From contig NZ_JACCFI010000001.1 in NCBI RefSeq assembly GCF_013410355.1, positions 3,224,001 to 3,288,000 of the forward strand: a DNA stretch of 64,000 nt. Direction: 5' to 3'. A model generated the notes under the pieces. That model saw only the letters and a program-made list of their open reading frames with translations. It was not told where the DNA came from and did no database searches. The DNA is from Agromyces hippuratus (GTDB lineage Bacteria > Actinomycetota > Actinomycetes > Actinomycetales > Microbacteriaceae). Shown here piece by piece: positions 26,448 to 34,938 of this stretch (its first letter is position 1; the number at the start of each line of letters is the position of its first letter). The translations under genes were made by a program, and so were the position numbers.

Positions 26448-27410
26448 TCAGGCCGGGTCGGGGATGACCCGCAGCACGATCTTGCCGCGCACGTGCCCGG
26501 CCTCGAGCAGCCGGTGCGCCGCCGCGCCCTCCTCGAGCGGGAACTCGCGCTCGACGTGCACCCGCACGGCGCCGTCGTCGATCAGGCGGGTGATCACCGA
26601 GAGGGTTCGCGCGTCGGGTGCCACGACGTAGCCGGTCGAGCGGATGCCCCGTGCCGCGGCCTCCTCGGCCATGGTCGGCCAGGAGCCCGTGGGCACCGTC
26701 ACGATCAGCCCGCCCTGGCGGAGCGCATCGAGCGAGCGGGTGCCCGTGTCATCCGCGACGTTGCCGATCAGGTCGATGACCACGTCCTGATCGGCGGCGA
26801 CCTCTTCGAACCGCTCGGCGGTGTAGTCGATGACGCGCCGGGCGCCGAGGTCGCGCAGGAAGTCGGCGTTGCGCGCGGAACCCGTGGCGGTCACGATCGC
26901 TCCGAAGTACGCCGCGAACTGCACCGCGAAGTGGCCGACGCCGCCGGCGCCCGCGTGGATCAGCATGCGCTGCCCGTCGTGCACGCGAGCCGTGTCGACG
27001 ACCGCGCCCCACGCGGTGAGCGCGGCGAGCGGCACCGCGGCCGCCTCGGCGAACGTGAGCGCGGCCGGCATGCGGGTGAGGCTCATCGAGCTCACCGAGA
27101 CGAGTTCGGCGTAGCTGCCGCCGAGCCTCGGCACGCGACCCATGCCGTAGACCCGGTCGCCGGGCTGGAGCGGGTGCGCGGAGTAGGGCACCGTCTCGAC
27201 CACGCCGGCGAAGTCGCCGCCGAGCACGGCGGGATACGAGGGGATCGCGCGGGAGACTCCGCGCCCCGCACGGGTCTTCGCATCGATCGGGTTCACGCCG
27301 GCCGCGACGACGCGGACGACGACCTCGTCGCTGATGCGAATCGGGTCGGGCACCTCGGCGATGTGGAGCTCCTCCGGTCCGCCCGTCTGATCGATCACCA
27401 AAGCCCGCAT
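26448..27410 (-). CDS. NADPH:quinone reductase-like oxidoreductase (zinc-free MDR family)
   Basis: The 320-residue product has the GroES-like domain (VAAGVNPIDAKTRAG, VLGGDFAGVVE, GDRVYGMG) and the Rossmann motif HAGAGGVGHFAVQFA (residues about 140-155). It lacks the structural zinc cysteines, which places it with quinone reductase/zeta-crystallin-like enzymes. GGGAGGGTG precedes ATG 27410. It probably reduces reactive enones or quinones with NADPH; the natural substrate is not readable. It is a single gene with the ArsR-type regulator ending 33 bases from its stop in the opposite orientation. Confidence 0.88.
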   Translation of the reverse strand: MRALVIDQTGGPEELHIAEVPDPIRISDEVVVRVVAAGVNPIDAKTRAGRGVSRAIPSYPAVLGGDFAGVVETVPYSAHPLQPGDRVYGMGRVPRLGGSYAELVSVSSMSLTRMPAALTFAEAAAVPLAALTAWGAVVDTARVHDGQRMLIHAGAGGVGHFAVQFAAYFGAIVTATGSARNADFLRDLGARRVIDYTAERFEEVAADQDVVIDLIGNVADDTGTRSLDALRQGGLIVTVPTGSWPTMAEEAAARGIRSTGYVVAPDARTLSVITRLIDDGAVRVHVEREFPLEEGAAAHRLLEAGHVRGKIVLRVIPDPA

Positions 27411-27511
27411 CGACACACCCTCCCGAGATCGCCCTTGCACCGTATCCGTCCTCGCTATGATCGCACCGACCGTCGGGTGGCCGGTGGCGTCACGCAACAC
27501 GGGGAGCACGA

Positions 27512-28195
27512 ATGCGAGCAGTCTGGGGCGGCATCAGGGTCGCGGCGGCGGCGGGCATCGTCATCGCGATCGTCGCGCAGTTCGTGACGAGTCTGTCGAT
27601 GCTGCCGAATCCCGGTCTGTTCGTCATCAACTTCCTGAGCTTCTTCACGATCCTCTCGAACGCGCTCTCGGCGATCGTGCTGCTGATCGGCGCCTGGTTC
27701 GCCTTCCGCGCGCCGGCCGATCCGGTCTGGTTCAACCTCACGCGCGCCTCGGTCGTGACCTACATGGCGACGACGTTCGTCGTCTACAACCTGCTGCTGC
27801 GCGACATCTCGCTCGACCAGGCGACGACCCTGCCGTGGTCCAACGAGATCCTGCACGTGTGGGCGCCGCTCTACGTGGTGCTCGACTGGGTGCTCGCCCC
27901 CGGCCGCCGCACGATCGCGTGGAAGCGCATCTGGACCATCGCGATCTTCCCGATCATCTGGGTGGTCTACACGATGATCCGCGGCGCGATCGTCGGGTGG
28001 TATCCCTACCCGTTCCTCGACCCGAACATCGCGCCGGGCGTCGGCTACGACGGCGTCACGGTCTACGTCATCGCGATCGCGTCGTTCATCCTCCTCGTCG
28101 GCGCGGGCATCATCGGCATCAGCCGGTCCGCCTGGCCCTACCGTGCCGCGTCGGAGGAGCCCGAGGCGACGGCGGAGGCAGTGACAGCTCGCTGA
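27512..28195 (+). CDS. Pr6Pr-family integral membrane protein
   Basis: The 227-residue protein has about six hydrophobic segments. Characteristic stretches are NFLSFFTILSNALSAIVLL, VVYNLLLRD, HVWAPLYVVLDWVL and a Trp/Tyr-rich WVVYTMIRGAIVGWYPYPFLDP. This is the pattern of Pr6Pr (FAR-17a/AIG1-like) proteins, whose eukaryotic relatives hydrolyse fatty-acid esters of hydroxy fatty acids. GGGGAG lies upstream of ATG 27512. Function in bacteria is not established. Confidence 0.82.
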   Translation: MRAVWGGIRVAAAAGIVIAIVAQFVTSLSMLPNPGLFVINFLSFFTILSNALSAIVLLIGAWFAFRAPADPVWFNLTRASVVTYMATTFVVYNLLLRDISLDQATTLPWSNEILHVWAPLYVVLDWVLAPGRRTIAWKRIWTIAIFPIIWVVYTMIRGAIVGWYPYPFLDPNIAPGVGYDGVTVYVIAIASFILLVGAGIIGISRSAWPYRAASEEPEATAEAVTAR

Positions 28196-28214
28196 CCCGG
28201 GCGGTCGCGCCGCG

Positions 28215-29015
28215 TCAGGCGCGGGTGTGCGCCAGCCAGCGCGCGATGCCCTCGCGCAGCAGCGACGTCTGCACTGGCAGGCCGTCATCGCGGGCGGGCA
28301 GTTCGACGAGCGGTGCCCGGAGGCCGGCGGCCCATCGCTCGGCGAGGGCGTACGGGTGCACGGGGTCGCGCGGCGCGCCGATGACGAGCGAGCGGATGCC
28401 CCGGGGCTCGAGCTCCGCCAGCTCCGCGTCGTCGCGGAACGCGCGGTTGCGCGGGATCTCGACGAGTCGCATCGCCCGGCGTGCGGCGTCGGGCGCGGTG
28501 AACTGCGACAACAGGCCGCGCCCGCCGGCCGGCGACACCGACACGACGTGCTGGAAGATCGCACGCTCGCGGAACTCGTCGATGCCGGCGGGCCCGGCGT
28601 CGGCGAGGATCTGACCGATGACCGGGAACACCCGCAGATGTTCGGGCAGCGACTGATCGCTGAACGACGGGCGCACGAACACCGCGCGCTCGATGGGCAG
28701 GAGGTCGTCGAGGGCGATCCGCAGCGCGAGCGCGGCGCCGAGCGAGATGCCCATGATCGTCAGGGGAGCGGATGCCTCTGGCGCGGGCTCGCCCGCGTCC
28801 TCGATCGCCTCGCGCACCGACGCGGCGACCTCGGCCGCCAGCCGGTCGAGGCGGAAGTCCGCCGGCTCGCCGACCGTGAGGAACCCGCCGTGGGCGCGGA
28901 TGTCGGGCGCGATGACGAGTTCGTCGGGGCCGACCACCGCATGCACCGCGGGCGTGAAGAGGTCGAGCGGCTGGCGCCGGTCGGCGCCGAGGCCGTGCAG
29001 CAGAACGGTCGTCAT
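28215..29015 (-). CDS. Alpha/beta hydrolase
   Basis: The 266-residue product has the oxyanion strand VLLHGLGADRRQ and the nucleophile elbow MGISLGAALAL with Ser91. A possible acid lies in IGAPRDPVHPY. The usual catalytic His near the C-terminus is not clear (RDDGLPVQTSLLREGIARWL has none; the His may be in DPVHPY). Substrate is unknown. GGGAGG precedes ATG 29015 at an unusually long spacing through a run of C. Single gene between opposing neighbours. Confidence 0.8.
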   Translation of the reverse strand: MTTVLLHGLGADRRQPLDLFTPAVHAVVGPDELVIAPDIRAHGGFLTVGEPADFRLDRLAAEVAASVREAIEDAGEPAPEASAPLTIMGISLGAALALRIALDDLLPIERAVFVRPSFSDQSLPEHLRVFPVIGQILADAGPAGIDEFRERAIFQHVVSVSPAGGRGLLSQFTAPDAARRAMRLVEIPRNRAFRDDAELAELEPRGIRSLVIGAPRDPVHPYALAERWAAGLRAPLVELPARDDGLPVQTSLLREGIARWLAHTRA

Positions 29016-29088
29016 CGGGGGGAACCTCCCGGCAGTGGGCGATGCAGGGCGCGTGCGCGGTGGAGCGGCGTGCGAACGATCACGCGTC

Positions 29089-29739
29089 TCACGTGCGACG
29101 CCCGCCGAGCTCCGCGATGAGCTCGTCGGCCAGTCTCACGAGGATCGCGATCTGGTCGTCGTCGCGATCGACCCAACGGTACTCGGGCTCGTCGCGAGTG
29201 GGAACGAAATCGTCGTGCTGCTCCCACACCACGAGGGTGCGTTCGGCGCCGAGCACGTACTGCTGCCACCAGACCTGTCGGAGATAGCCGCGGGGGATGC
29301 CGCGCCAGGCGCGCGAGGTGGTCTTGATCTCGCAGAGCTCGAGTGCGCCGCTGGGCGTGACCCGCAGCCCGTCGGGCGTGGCGAGGTGACGGCGCTCGGA
29401 CTCGGCGTGGAAGAGCAGGCTCGACGGCTCGATGCCGTGCGTGCGCCGCACCCACTCGGCGATGACGGGCTCGCGCTCCTTACCGTGATCGGTGTAGCGG
29501 CTTCCGCCGAAGGAACTGCCGTTGCGCTTCTCCCACGCCGCGGATCGCACCGAGGCGAAGGAGGCGAGCTTGGCGGCATCCGTCGCGGTGATGCCCCGCG
29601 AGCGCGCCCTGAGCCAGGCCACCCGATCGCTCGAATCGGCGACGACACGCGAATGGCACGGATGCCGCGGGCGCTCGTCGACCGCGACCGCCGTCGCCGC
29701 ACCCTCGAGATCGAAGAGGGCGAAGGGGGTGTCGGGCAC
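29089..29739 (-). CDS. YqaJ-type PD-(D/E)XK exonuclease-like protein
   Basis: The 216-residue product shows the motifs of YqaJ/lambda-exonuclease-like nucleases in order: RSRGITATDAAKLASF (Asp54), HGKEREPVIAEW (Glu88/Glu90), ATPDGL (Asp123), ELCEIKTT (Glu137-x-Lys139) and RQVWWQQYVLG (Gln155). All catalytic positions appear intact. Phage YqaJ proteins work with RecT-like annealing proteins, but no RecT, SSB or phage gene is nearby. The GTG at 29739 overlaps a GGAGG, so a slightly different start is possible. It may be a domesticated phage recombination nuclease. Confidence 0.78.
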   Translation of the reverse strand: MPDTPFALFDLEGAATAVAVDERPRHPCHSRVVADSSDRVAWLRARSRGITATDAAKLASFASVRSAAWEKRNGSSFGGSRYTDHGKEREPVIAEWVRRTHGIEPSSLLFHAESERRHLATPDGLRVTPSGALELCEIKTTSRAWRGIPRGYLRQVWWQQYVLGAERTLVVWEQHDDFVPTRDEPEYRWVDRDDDQIAILVRLADELIAELGGRRT

Positions 29740-29805
29740 CCTCCGAGCGTACCGCTCCGCCCTGTCAGCGAGGCGAGGCGGGCACGCGTGTGCGCCCCCG
29801 GTCGA

Positions 29806-30993
29806 TCAGCGCGCCGCGAGCGCGTCGATGCCCTCGGGGGAGAGCACGTGGTGGATCGCGAGCATGCTCGCTCCGAGCACGGCGGCGTTCTCGCCGGCGG
29901 CGGACGCCGCGATGACGAGGTGCTCGGTGGCCAGCGGCATCGATCGCATGTAGACGACCTCGCGCACACCGGCGATGAGGTGCTCGCCGGCACGCGCCAT
30001 CGAGCCGCCGATCGCGACGACCGAGGGGTTCACGAGGCTGACGCAGGCGGTCAGCACCTCGCCGATGTCGCGGCCCGCCTGGCGTACGGCCTGGATGGCG
30101 TCGATGTCGCCGTGCTTGACGAGTTCGACGACGTCGTTGCCGGTGTGGGCCTCGATGCCCTGTTCGCGAAGAGCCCGGGCGATGGCGGGGCCGGAGGCCA
30201 GGGCCTCGAGGCATCCGCGATTGCCGCAGTGGCAGGGCACGTCGCTGCCGCGCGCCACCCGGACGTGGCCGATGTCGCCGGCGATGCCCTGCGCGCCGCG
30301 CTGCAGCAGGCCGCCGGAGATGATGCCGGAGCCGATGCCCGTCGCGACCTTCACGAACATGAGGTGTTCGACCTGCGGCCAGGCCAGCGCTCGTTCGCCG
30401 AGGGCCATGATGTTCACGTCGTTGTCGACGAGCACGGGCACCTCGAGGTGCTGCTGCACCCAGCCCGGCACGTCGAAGCGGTCCCAGCCGGGCATGATCG
30501 GCGGGTTGACCGGTCGACCCGTGGAGTGCTCGACCGGACCGGGCACGCCGACGCCGATGGCGGCGAGTTCGTGCCGGTCGCGGCCGAGCCCGTCGATGAG
30601 GGCGAGGCCCGCGTCGACCATCCAGCCGAGCACGGCCTCGGGGCCCTTCGCGATGTCGAGGGGTTCGCCGTGCTCGGCGAGCACGGTGCCGGCGAGGTCG
30701 GTCACCGCGACGTTCGCGTGCGAGGCGCCGAGGTCGGCGGCGAGCACGATCCTCGCGCCGGGGTTCAGGGCGAACTGCGACGGCGGCCTGCCGCCGGTGG
30801 AGGCGGCGTCGGCCACGGGGGAGACCAGCCCGAGTTCCATGAGCTCGTCGACGCGCGCCGCGATGGTCGAACGGGCGAGGCCGGTGCTCGCGGCGAGCGA
30901 GGCGCGAGTACGCGGCGCCCCGTCGCGGAGCAGCTGGAAGAGCTCGCTCGCTCCTGAAGAACCGAGTGCCGAGCCTCGGCTGATGTCGACCAT
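29806..30993 (-). CDS. ROK-family transcriptional repressor
   Basis: The 395-residue product has an N-terminal winged helix (residues about 10-65: LFQLLRDGAPRTRASLAASTGLARSTIAARVDELMELGLV) followed by a sugar-kinase-like ROK domain. It has the phosphate loop VLAADLGASHANVAV, the ROK zinc motif CHCGNRGCLEALAS and the preceding GHVRV. ATG 30993 gives a family-like start. It diverges from the sugar dehydrogenase/ABC operon and is therefore its likely repressor, released by a sugar or sugar phosphate. A 23-bp dyad lies in the intergenic region. Confidence 0.9.
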   Translation of the reverse strand: MVDISRGSALGSSGASELFQLLRDGAPRTRASLAASTGLARSTIAARVDELMELGLVSPVADAASTGGRPPSQFALNPGARIVLAADLGASHANVAVTDLAGTVLAEHGEPLDIAKGPEAVLGWMVDAGLALIDGLGRDRHELAAIGVGVPGPVEHSTGRPVNPPIMPGWDRFDVPGWVQQHLEVPVLVDNDVNIMALGERALAWPQVEHLMFVKVATGIGSGIISGGLLQRGAQGIAGDIGHVRVARGSDVPCHCGNRGCLEALASGPAIARALREQGIEAHTGNDVVELVKHGDIDAIQAVRQAGRDIGEVLTACVSLVNPSVVAIGGSMARAGEHLIAGVREVVYMRSMPLATEHLVIAASAAGENAAVLGASMLAIHHVLSPEGIDALAAR

Positions 30994-31007
30994 GCACTGA
31001 GTAAAGC

Positions 31008-31030
31008 ACACCACCTTGTCTTGTTGGTGT
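31008..31030. promoter_or_regulatory. Candidate ROK operator
   Basis: ACACCA (31008-31013) and TGGTGT (31025-31030) form a dyad with an 11-base centre, 15 bases upstream of the ROK start and 70 bases upstream of the divergent dehydrogenase. Position and symmetry suit a shared operator; the assignment is inferred. Confidence 0.45.
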
Positions 31031-31100
31031 ATCTCGAAGCTGTAACGACTCCGGCAACTTTTGACGAATGACTAGCAAAAGGTGGGCGAGGTGTGCCAGC

Positions 31101-32216
31101 ATGTCGACCATGACAACGGACGTCACCGCCCCAGCCCGCACGATGCGTGCCGGCTTCGTCGGTGGCGGGTTCATGGCCACCGTGCACTCCCGGGCCGCTC
31201 GCGCCGCCCGGGCCGAGCTGGTCGGCGGTGCATCCTCCTCCGCCGATCGCGCTCGCGACGCGGCGCAGCGCCTCGGATTCGCCACGGCCCACGCCTCGCT
31301 CGACGAACTGCTCGCCGATCCCGACATCGACGTGGTGCACGTGTGCACGCCGAACGCGACGCATGCCGCGATCGCACGGGCGGCACTCGAGGCCGGCAAG
31401 CACGTGATCTGCGAGAAGCCGCTCGCGACCACCGCGACGGATGCCGCGGCGCTCGCGGCACTGGCCGCAGAACGCGGCCTCGTGGCCGCCGTGCCGTTCG
31501 TCTACCGCTTCCACCCGATGGCACGCGAGGCCAGGGCCCGCATCGCCCGCGGCGAGACCGGTCGCCTCCTCAGCGTGCAGGGCAGCTACCTGCAGGACTG
31601 GCTCGCGGCGCCGCACGACGACGACTGGCGCGTCGACGCCGCGCTCGGCGGCCCATCACGGGCGTTCGCCGACATCGGCTCGCACCTCGTCGACCTGCTC
31701 GAGTTCGTCTCGGGCGAGCGCATCAGGCGCCTGAGCGCCTCGACCCGCACCGTCTACGAGGCCCGCGCGACGCACGACGACATCGCCACCGAAGACCTCG
31801 TCGCCGTCGTCGTCGAGCTGGCGTCGGGCGCCGTCGGCACTCTCCTCGTCTCGCAGGTCGCACCCGGCCGCAAGAACGCCCTCTCGATCGAGCTCTCGGG
31901 CACCGAGGCGAGCGTGCGCTTCGAGCAGGAGCGCCCCGACTCCCTCTGGCTCGGCCGCACCGACGCCTCGAGCATCATCGAACGCGACCCGGCGCGGCTC
32001 GCCCCCGATGCCGCCCGACTGTCGCTCGTGCCCGCGGGGCATCCGATGGGCTATCAAGACGCCTTCAACGCCTTCGTCGCCGATGCCTACGCGGCGATCG
32101 GCGGGCAGACGCCCGAAGGCCTGCCGCAGTTTGACGATGGACTTCGCGCGGTGCGCGTGACGGAAGCAGTGCTCGCCTCCGCGGCGAGCGGCAGTTGGGT
32201 GGAGGTGGCCGCATGA
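31101..32216 (+). CDS. Gfo/Idh/MocA-family oxidoreductase
   Basis: The 371-residue product has the Rossmann opening AGFVGGGFMATVHSRAA, the family motif CEKPLATT with the conserved Lys near residue 100, and the C-terminal alpha/beta domain with DIGSHLVDLLEFV (conserved Asp and His). Enzymes of this family oxidise sugar or inositol hydroxyls with NAD(P). ATG 31101 is preferred to 31110 because GCGAGG lies at suitable distance. It is the first gene of the sugar operon and overlaps the ATPase gene by four bases. With two TIM-barrel isomerase genes downstream it suggests a keto-sugar route. Confidence 0.9.
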   Translation: MSTMTTDVTAPARTMRAGFVGGGFMATVHSRAARAARAELVGGASSSADRARDAAQRLGFATAHASLDELLADPDIDVVHVCTPNATHAAIARAALEAGKHVICEKPLATTATDAAALAALAAERGLVAAVPFVYRFHPMAREARARIARGETGRLLSVQGSYLQDWLAAPHDDDWRVDAALGGPSRAFADIGSHLVDLLEFVSGERIRRLSASTRTVYEARATHDDIATEDLVAVVVELASGAVGTLLVSQVAPGRKNALSIELSGTEASVRFEQERPDSLWLGRTDASSIIERDPARLAPDAARLSLVPAGHPMGYQDAFNAFVADAYAAIGGQTPEGLPQFDDGLRAVRVTEAVLASAASGSWVEVAA

Positions 32217-33814
32217 ACGCCGAACAGCCGCAGGCGGGGGCCGGTCGCAGCGCAGTGCTCGACGGCGAGCCCGTGCTCGTCGCCACGGGCCTCGAGAAGT
32301 CGTTCTTCGGCGTCACGGTGCTGCGCGGGGTCGGGCTCACGCTCCACCCCGGCGAGGTGCACGGCCTCGTCGGCGAGAACGGCGCCGGCAAGTCGACCTT
32401 CATGAAGATCCTCGCGGGCGTCTACGAGCGCGACGCCGGCAGCATCACGCTCGGCGGCAGCGAGGTGGCGTTCACGCATCCCGTCCAGGCCGCGCACGCC
32501 GGGCTCGCCACGGTCTTCCAGGAGTTCAACCTCCTGCCCGAGCGCACCGTCGCGCAGAACGTCTTCCTCGGCCGCGAGCCGAAGCGCCACGGTCTCGTCG
32601 ACCGGAAGGGGATGCTCGCCGAGACCCGCACGCTCCTCGCCGACCTCGGCATCGACACGATCGATGCGGATGCCCCGGTGCGCACGCTCACCGTCGCCGA
32701 GCAGCAGATCGTGGAGATCGTGAAGGCCCTCTCGGTCGACGCCCGGGTCATCCAGATGGACGAGCCGACGGCGGCACTCGCCGACCACGAGGTCGAACTG
32801 CTCTACACGATCGTGCGCAGGCTCTCCGAGCGCGGGGTCGCGATCGTCTACGTCTCGCACCGCCTGAAGGAGATCTTCGACCTCTGCGACACGATCACCG
32901 TGCTGAAGGACGGCGCGCTCGTCTCGAGCGGCCCGGCCGCCGAACTCGACACCGACGAGCTCGTGCGCCGCATGGTCGGCCGGCCGATCTCCGCCTACTT
33001 CCCTGCCGCCGAAGCGGGCACGGTCGTCGGGGAGCCGCGGCTGCAGCTCCGGGGCGCCGGCAACGCCTACGTCGACGGCGTCGACCTCGAGCTGCGGGCC
33101 GGCGAGATCGTCGGTGTCGCGGGCCTGCAGGGTTCGGGGCGCACCGAACTCGTCGAGGCGCTCTTCGGCATCGACCCGTTCACCCGCGGCGAGTTGCTGC
33201 TCGACGGTCGGCCGCTGCGCATGACCTCGGCGCGGCAGGCCGTGAAGGCGGGCATCGCGCTCATCACCGAGGACCGCAAGGCGCAGGGCCTCGCCCTGAA
33301 CCAGTCGGTCGGCGACAACGCCCTGCTCGTCATCCGCTCGGTGTTCGCGCGCCGCACCGGCGAGGCCCGCCGCGAACTGCCCGGCGTGCTCTCCTCGCTC
33401 GAGGTCTCCTCACGCGGCGTCGACCAAGAGGTGCAGTACCTCTCGGGCGGCAACCAGCAGAAGGTCGTGCTCGCGAAGTGGCTCGCCACGAAGCCGAAGG
33501 TCGTGCTGCTCGACGAGCCGACCCGCGGCATCGACGTCGGCGCGAAGGTCGCCGTCTACACGCTCATGCGACGGCTTGCGAAGGAAGGGGTCGCCATCCT
33601 CATGATCTCCTCGGAACTGCCTGAGGTCATCGGCATGTCCGACCGCATCGTGGTCATGCACGACGGCCGCGCCTCCGCCGAGCTCCCGGCTCGGAGCGAC
33701 GAGGCCACGATCCTCTCGGCCGCCACCGGAACGCTCAGGGTCGGCGGCGCGAAGGTCGTCGGCACGGCCGAGGCCTCCGGATCGGATGACACGAACGAGG
33801 GGGTCGGCCGATGA
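32213..33814 (+). CDS. Sugar ABC importer ATPase (RbsA/XylG/MglA type, two nucleotide-binding domains)
   Basis: The 533-residue protein is a tandem ATPase. The first half has Walker A GENGAGKST, a signature region with TVAEQQIVEIVKAL, and Walker B VIQMDEPTAAL. The second half has the degenerate P-loop VAGLQGSGRTEL, signature YLSGGNQQKVVLAKWL and Walker B VVLLDEPTRGID. This asymmetry is normal for RbsA-type ATPases, which serve carbohydrate importers of the ribose/xylose/inositol class. ATGA overlaps exist at both ends. Confidence 0.93.
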   Translation: MNAEQPQAGAGRSAVLDGEPVLVATGLEKSFFGVTVLRGVGLTLHPGEVHGLVGENGAGKSTFMKILAGVYERDAGSITLGGSEVAFTHPVQAAHAGLATVFQEFNLLPERTVAQNVFLGREPKRHGLVDRKGMLAETRTLLADLGIDTIDADAPVRTLTVAEQQIVEIVKALSVDARVIQMDEPTAALADHEVELLYTIVRRLSERGVAIVYVSHRLKEIFDLCDTITVLKDGALVSSGPAAELDTDELVRRMVGRPISAYFPAAEAGTVVGEPRLQLRGAGNAYVDGVDLELRAGEIVGVAGLQGSGRTELVEALFGIDPFTRGELLLDGRPLRMTSARQAVKAGIALITEDRKAQGLALNQSVGDNALLVIRSVFARRTGEARRELPGVLSSLEVSSRGVDQEVQYLSGGNQQKVVLAKWLATKPKVVLLDEPTRGIDVGAKVAVYTLMRRLAKEGVAILMISSELPEVIGMSDRIVVMHDGRASAELPARSDEATILSAATGTLRVGGAKVVGTAEASGSDDTNEGVGR

Positions 33815-34938
33815 GCGCCGCCACCGCGACCTCCGTTCGCCGCGGCCGTCGCCGTCGCCTCGACGCGAGCCTCATCGTGGGCATCGCGCTCGTCGGCGTC
33901 ATCATCATCGGCGCGATCCTCGTCGCGAGCGTCGGGCGCAACTTCTTCAGCGCCGGCAACATCCGCGACATCCTCACCGGCATGAGCGTGCTCGGCTTCG
34001 TCGCGATCGGTCAGACGCTCGTGATCCTGTGCGCGTCGCTCGACCTGTCGGTGCCCTACGTCATCAGCCTGTCGAGCCTCATCGCCGCCGACATGATGGC
34101 CGGCAACCCGGCGAACATCCCGATCGCCGTGCTCGCGGTGCTCGTCGTCGCGGCGCTCATCGGACTCGCGAACGGCCTCATCGTCACGAAGCTCAAGGTC
34201 AACGGCTTCATCGCGACCCTCGGCACGGGGCTCATCATCAAGGGCTACCTCGACACGAACTTCAAGGGCACGAGCGGCGAGGTGCCGTGGGAGTTCCAGC
34301 TGATCGGCGCGACCGGCGTCGGGCCCGTGCCGGTGTCGACGATCATCATGCTCGCGGTCGCCGTGGCCGGCGCGTTCTTCCTCGCCCGCACCCGCACCGG
34401 CAATCACATGTTCGCCGTCGGCGGCAACGAACAGGTCGCGCGCCTCTCGGGCATCCGCACCGCGCGACCGGTCATCGTCGCGCACATGCTGTGCTCGATC
34501 ACGGCGGCGCTCGCCGGGCTCCTGCTCGCGAGCAGGCTCGGCGTCGGCAGCCCCACCGTCGGCACGCAGGGCGGCTACGACCTGCTCTCGATCGCCGCGG
34601 TCGTGCTCGGCGGCACCCTGCTCATGGGCGGCCGCGGCTCGATCTGGGGCACCATCGCCGGCGTCGCGATCTTCGCCGTGGTCGACAACGTGATGAGCGT
34701 CATGCAGGTCAACCCCTTCCTGAAGGACGTCGTGCGCGGCGTCGTCATCGTCGCGGCCGTCGCCGTCTACACGAGCCGCTCGCTCGACCGGCGCCGTCCG
34801 CGATTCACCGCAGGGTCGGCGACTGCGGATCCCGCGGGCGGCGCTTCCGCTCGCGTCGGCCCCGATCCGCTCGACAACACGCGAGACGCCCATACCGCCT
34901 CGCCGGTCGAGGATCACGAGAAGGAGGGTTCGGCATGA
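33811..34938 (+). CDS. Sugar ABC importer permease 1 (RbsC type)
   Basis: The 375-residue membrane protein has eight to ten hydrophobic segments. Conserved RbsC stretches are IGQTLVILCASLDLSVPYVISLSSL, ANGLIVTKLKVNGFIATLGTGLIIKG and FAVGGNEQVARLSGIRT. The C-terminal 45 residues after the last helix are polar and probably disordered. A second, diverged permease follows with a four-base overlap, so the transporter is probably a heterodimer rather than the homodimer usual for RbsC. Confidence 0.92.
   Translation: MSAATATSVRRGRRRRLDASLIVGIALVGVIIIGAILVASVGRNFFSAGNIRDILTGMSVLGFVAIGQTLVILCASLDLSVPYVISLSSLIAADMMAGNPANIPIAVLAVLVVAALIGLANGLIVTKLKVNGFIATLGTGLIIKGYLDTNFKGTSGEVPWEFQLIGATGVGPVPVSTIIMLAVAVAGAFFLARTRTGNHMFAVGGNEQVARLSGIRTARPVIVAHMLCSITAALAGLLLASRLGVGSPTVGTQGGYDLLSIAAVVLGGTLLMGGRGSIWGTIAGVAIFAVVDNVMSVMQVNPFLKDVVRGVVIVAAVAVYTSRSLDRRRPRFTAGSATADPAGGASARVGPDPLDNTRDAHTASPVEDHEKEGSA

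Noticed and set aside
29089..29739. Prophage remnant suggested by the YqaJ-type gene
   Set aside because: No integrase, capsid, tail, RecT or attachment-site repeat was seen in the flanking 5 kb.
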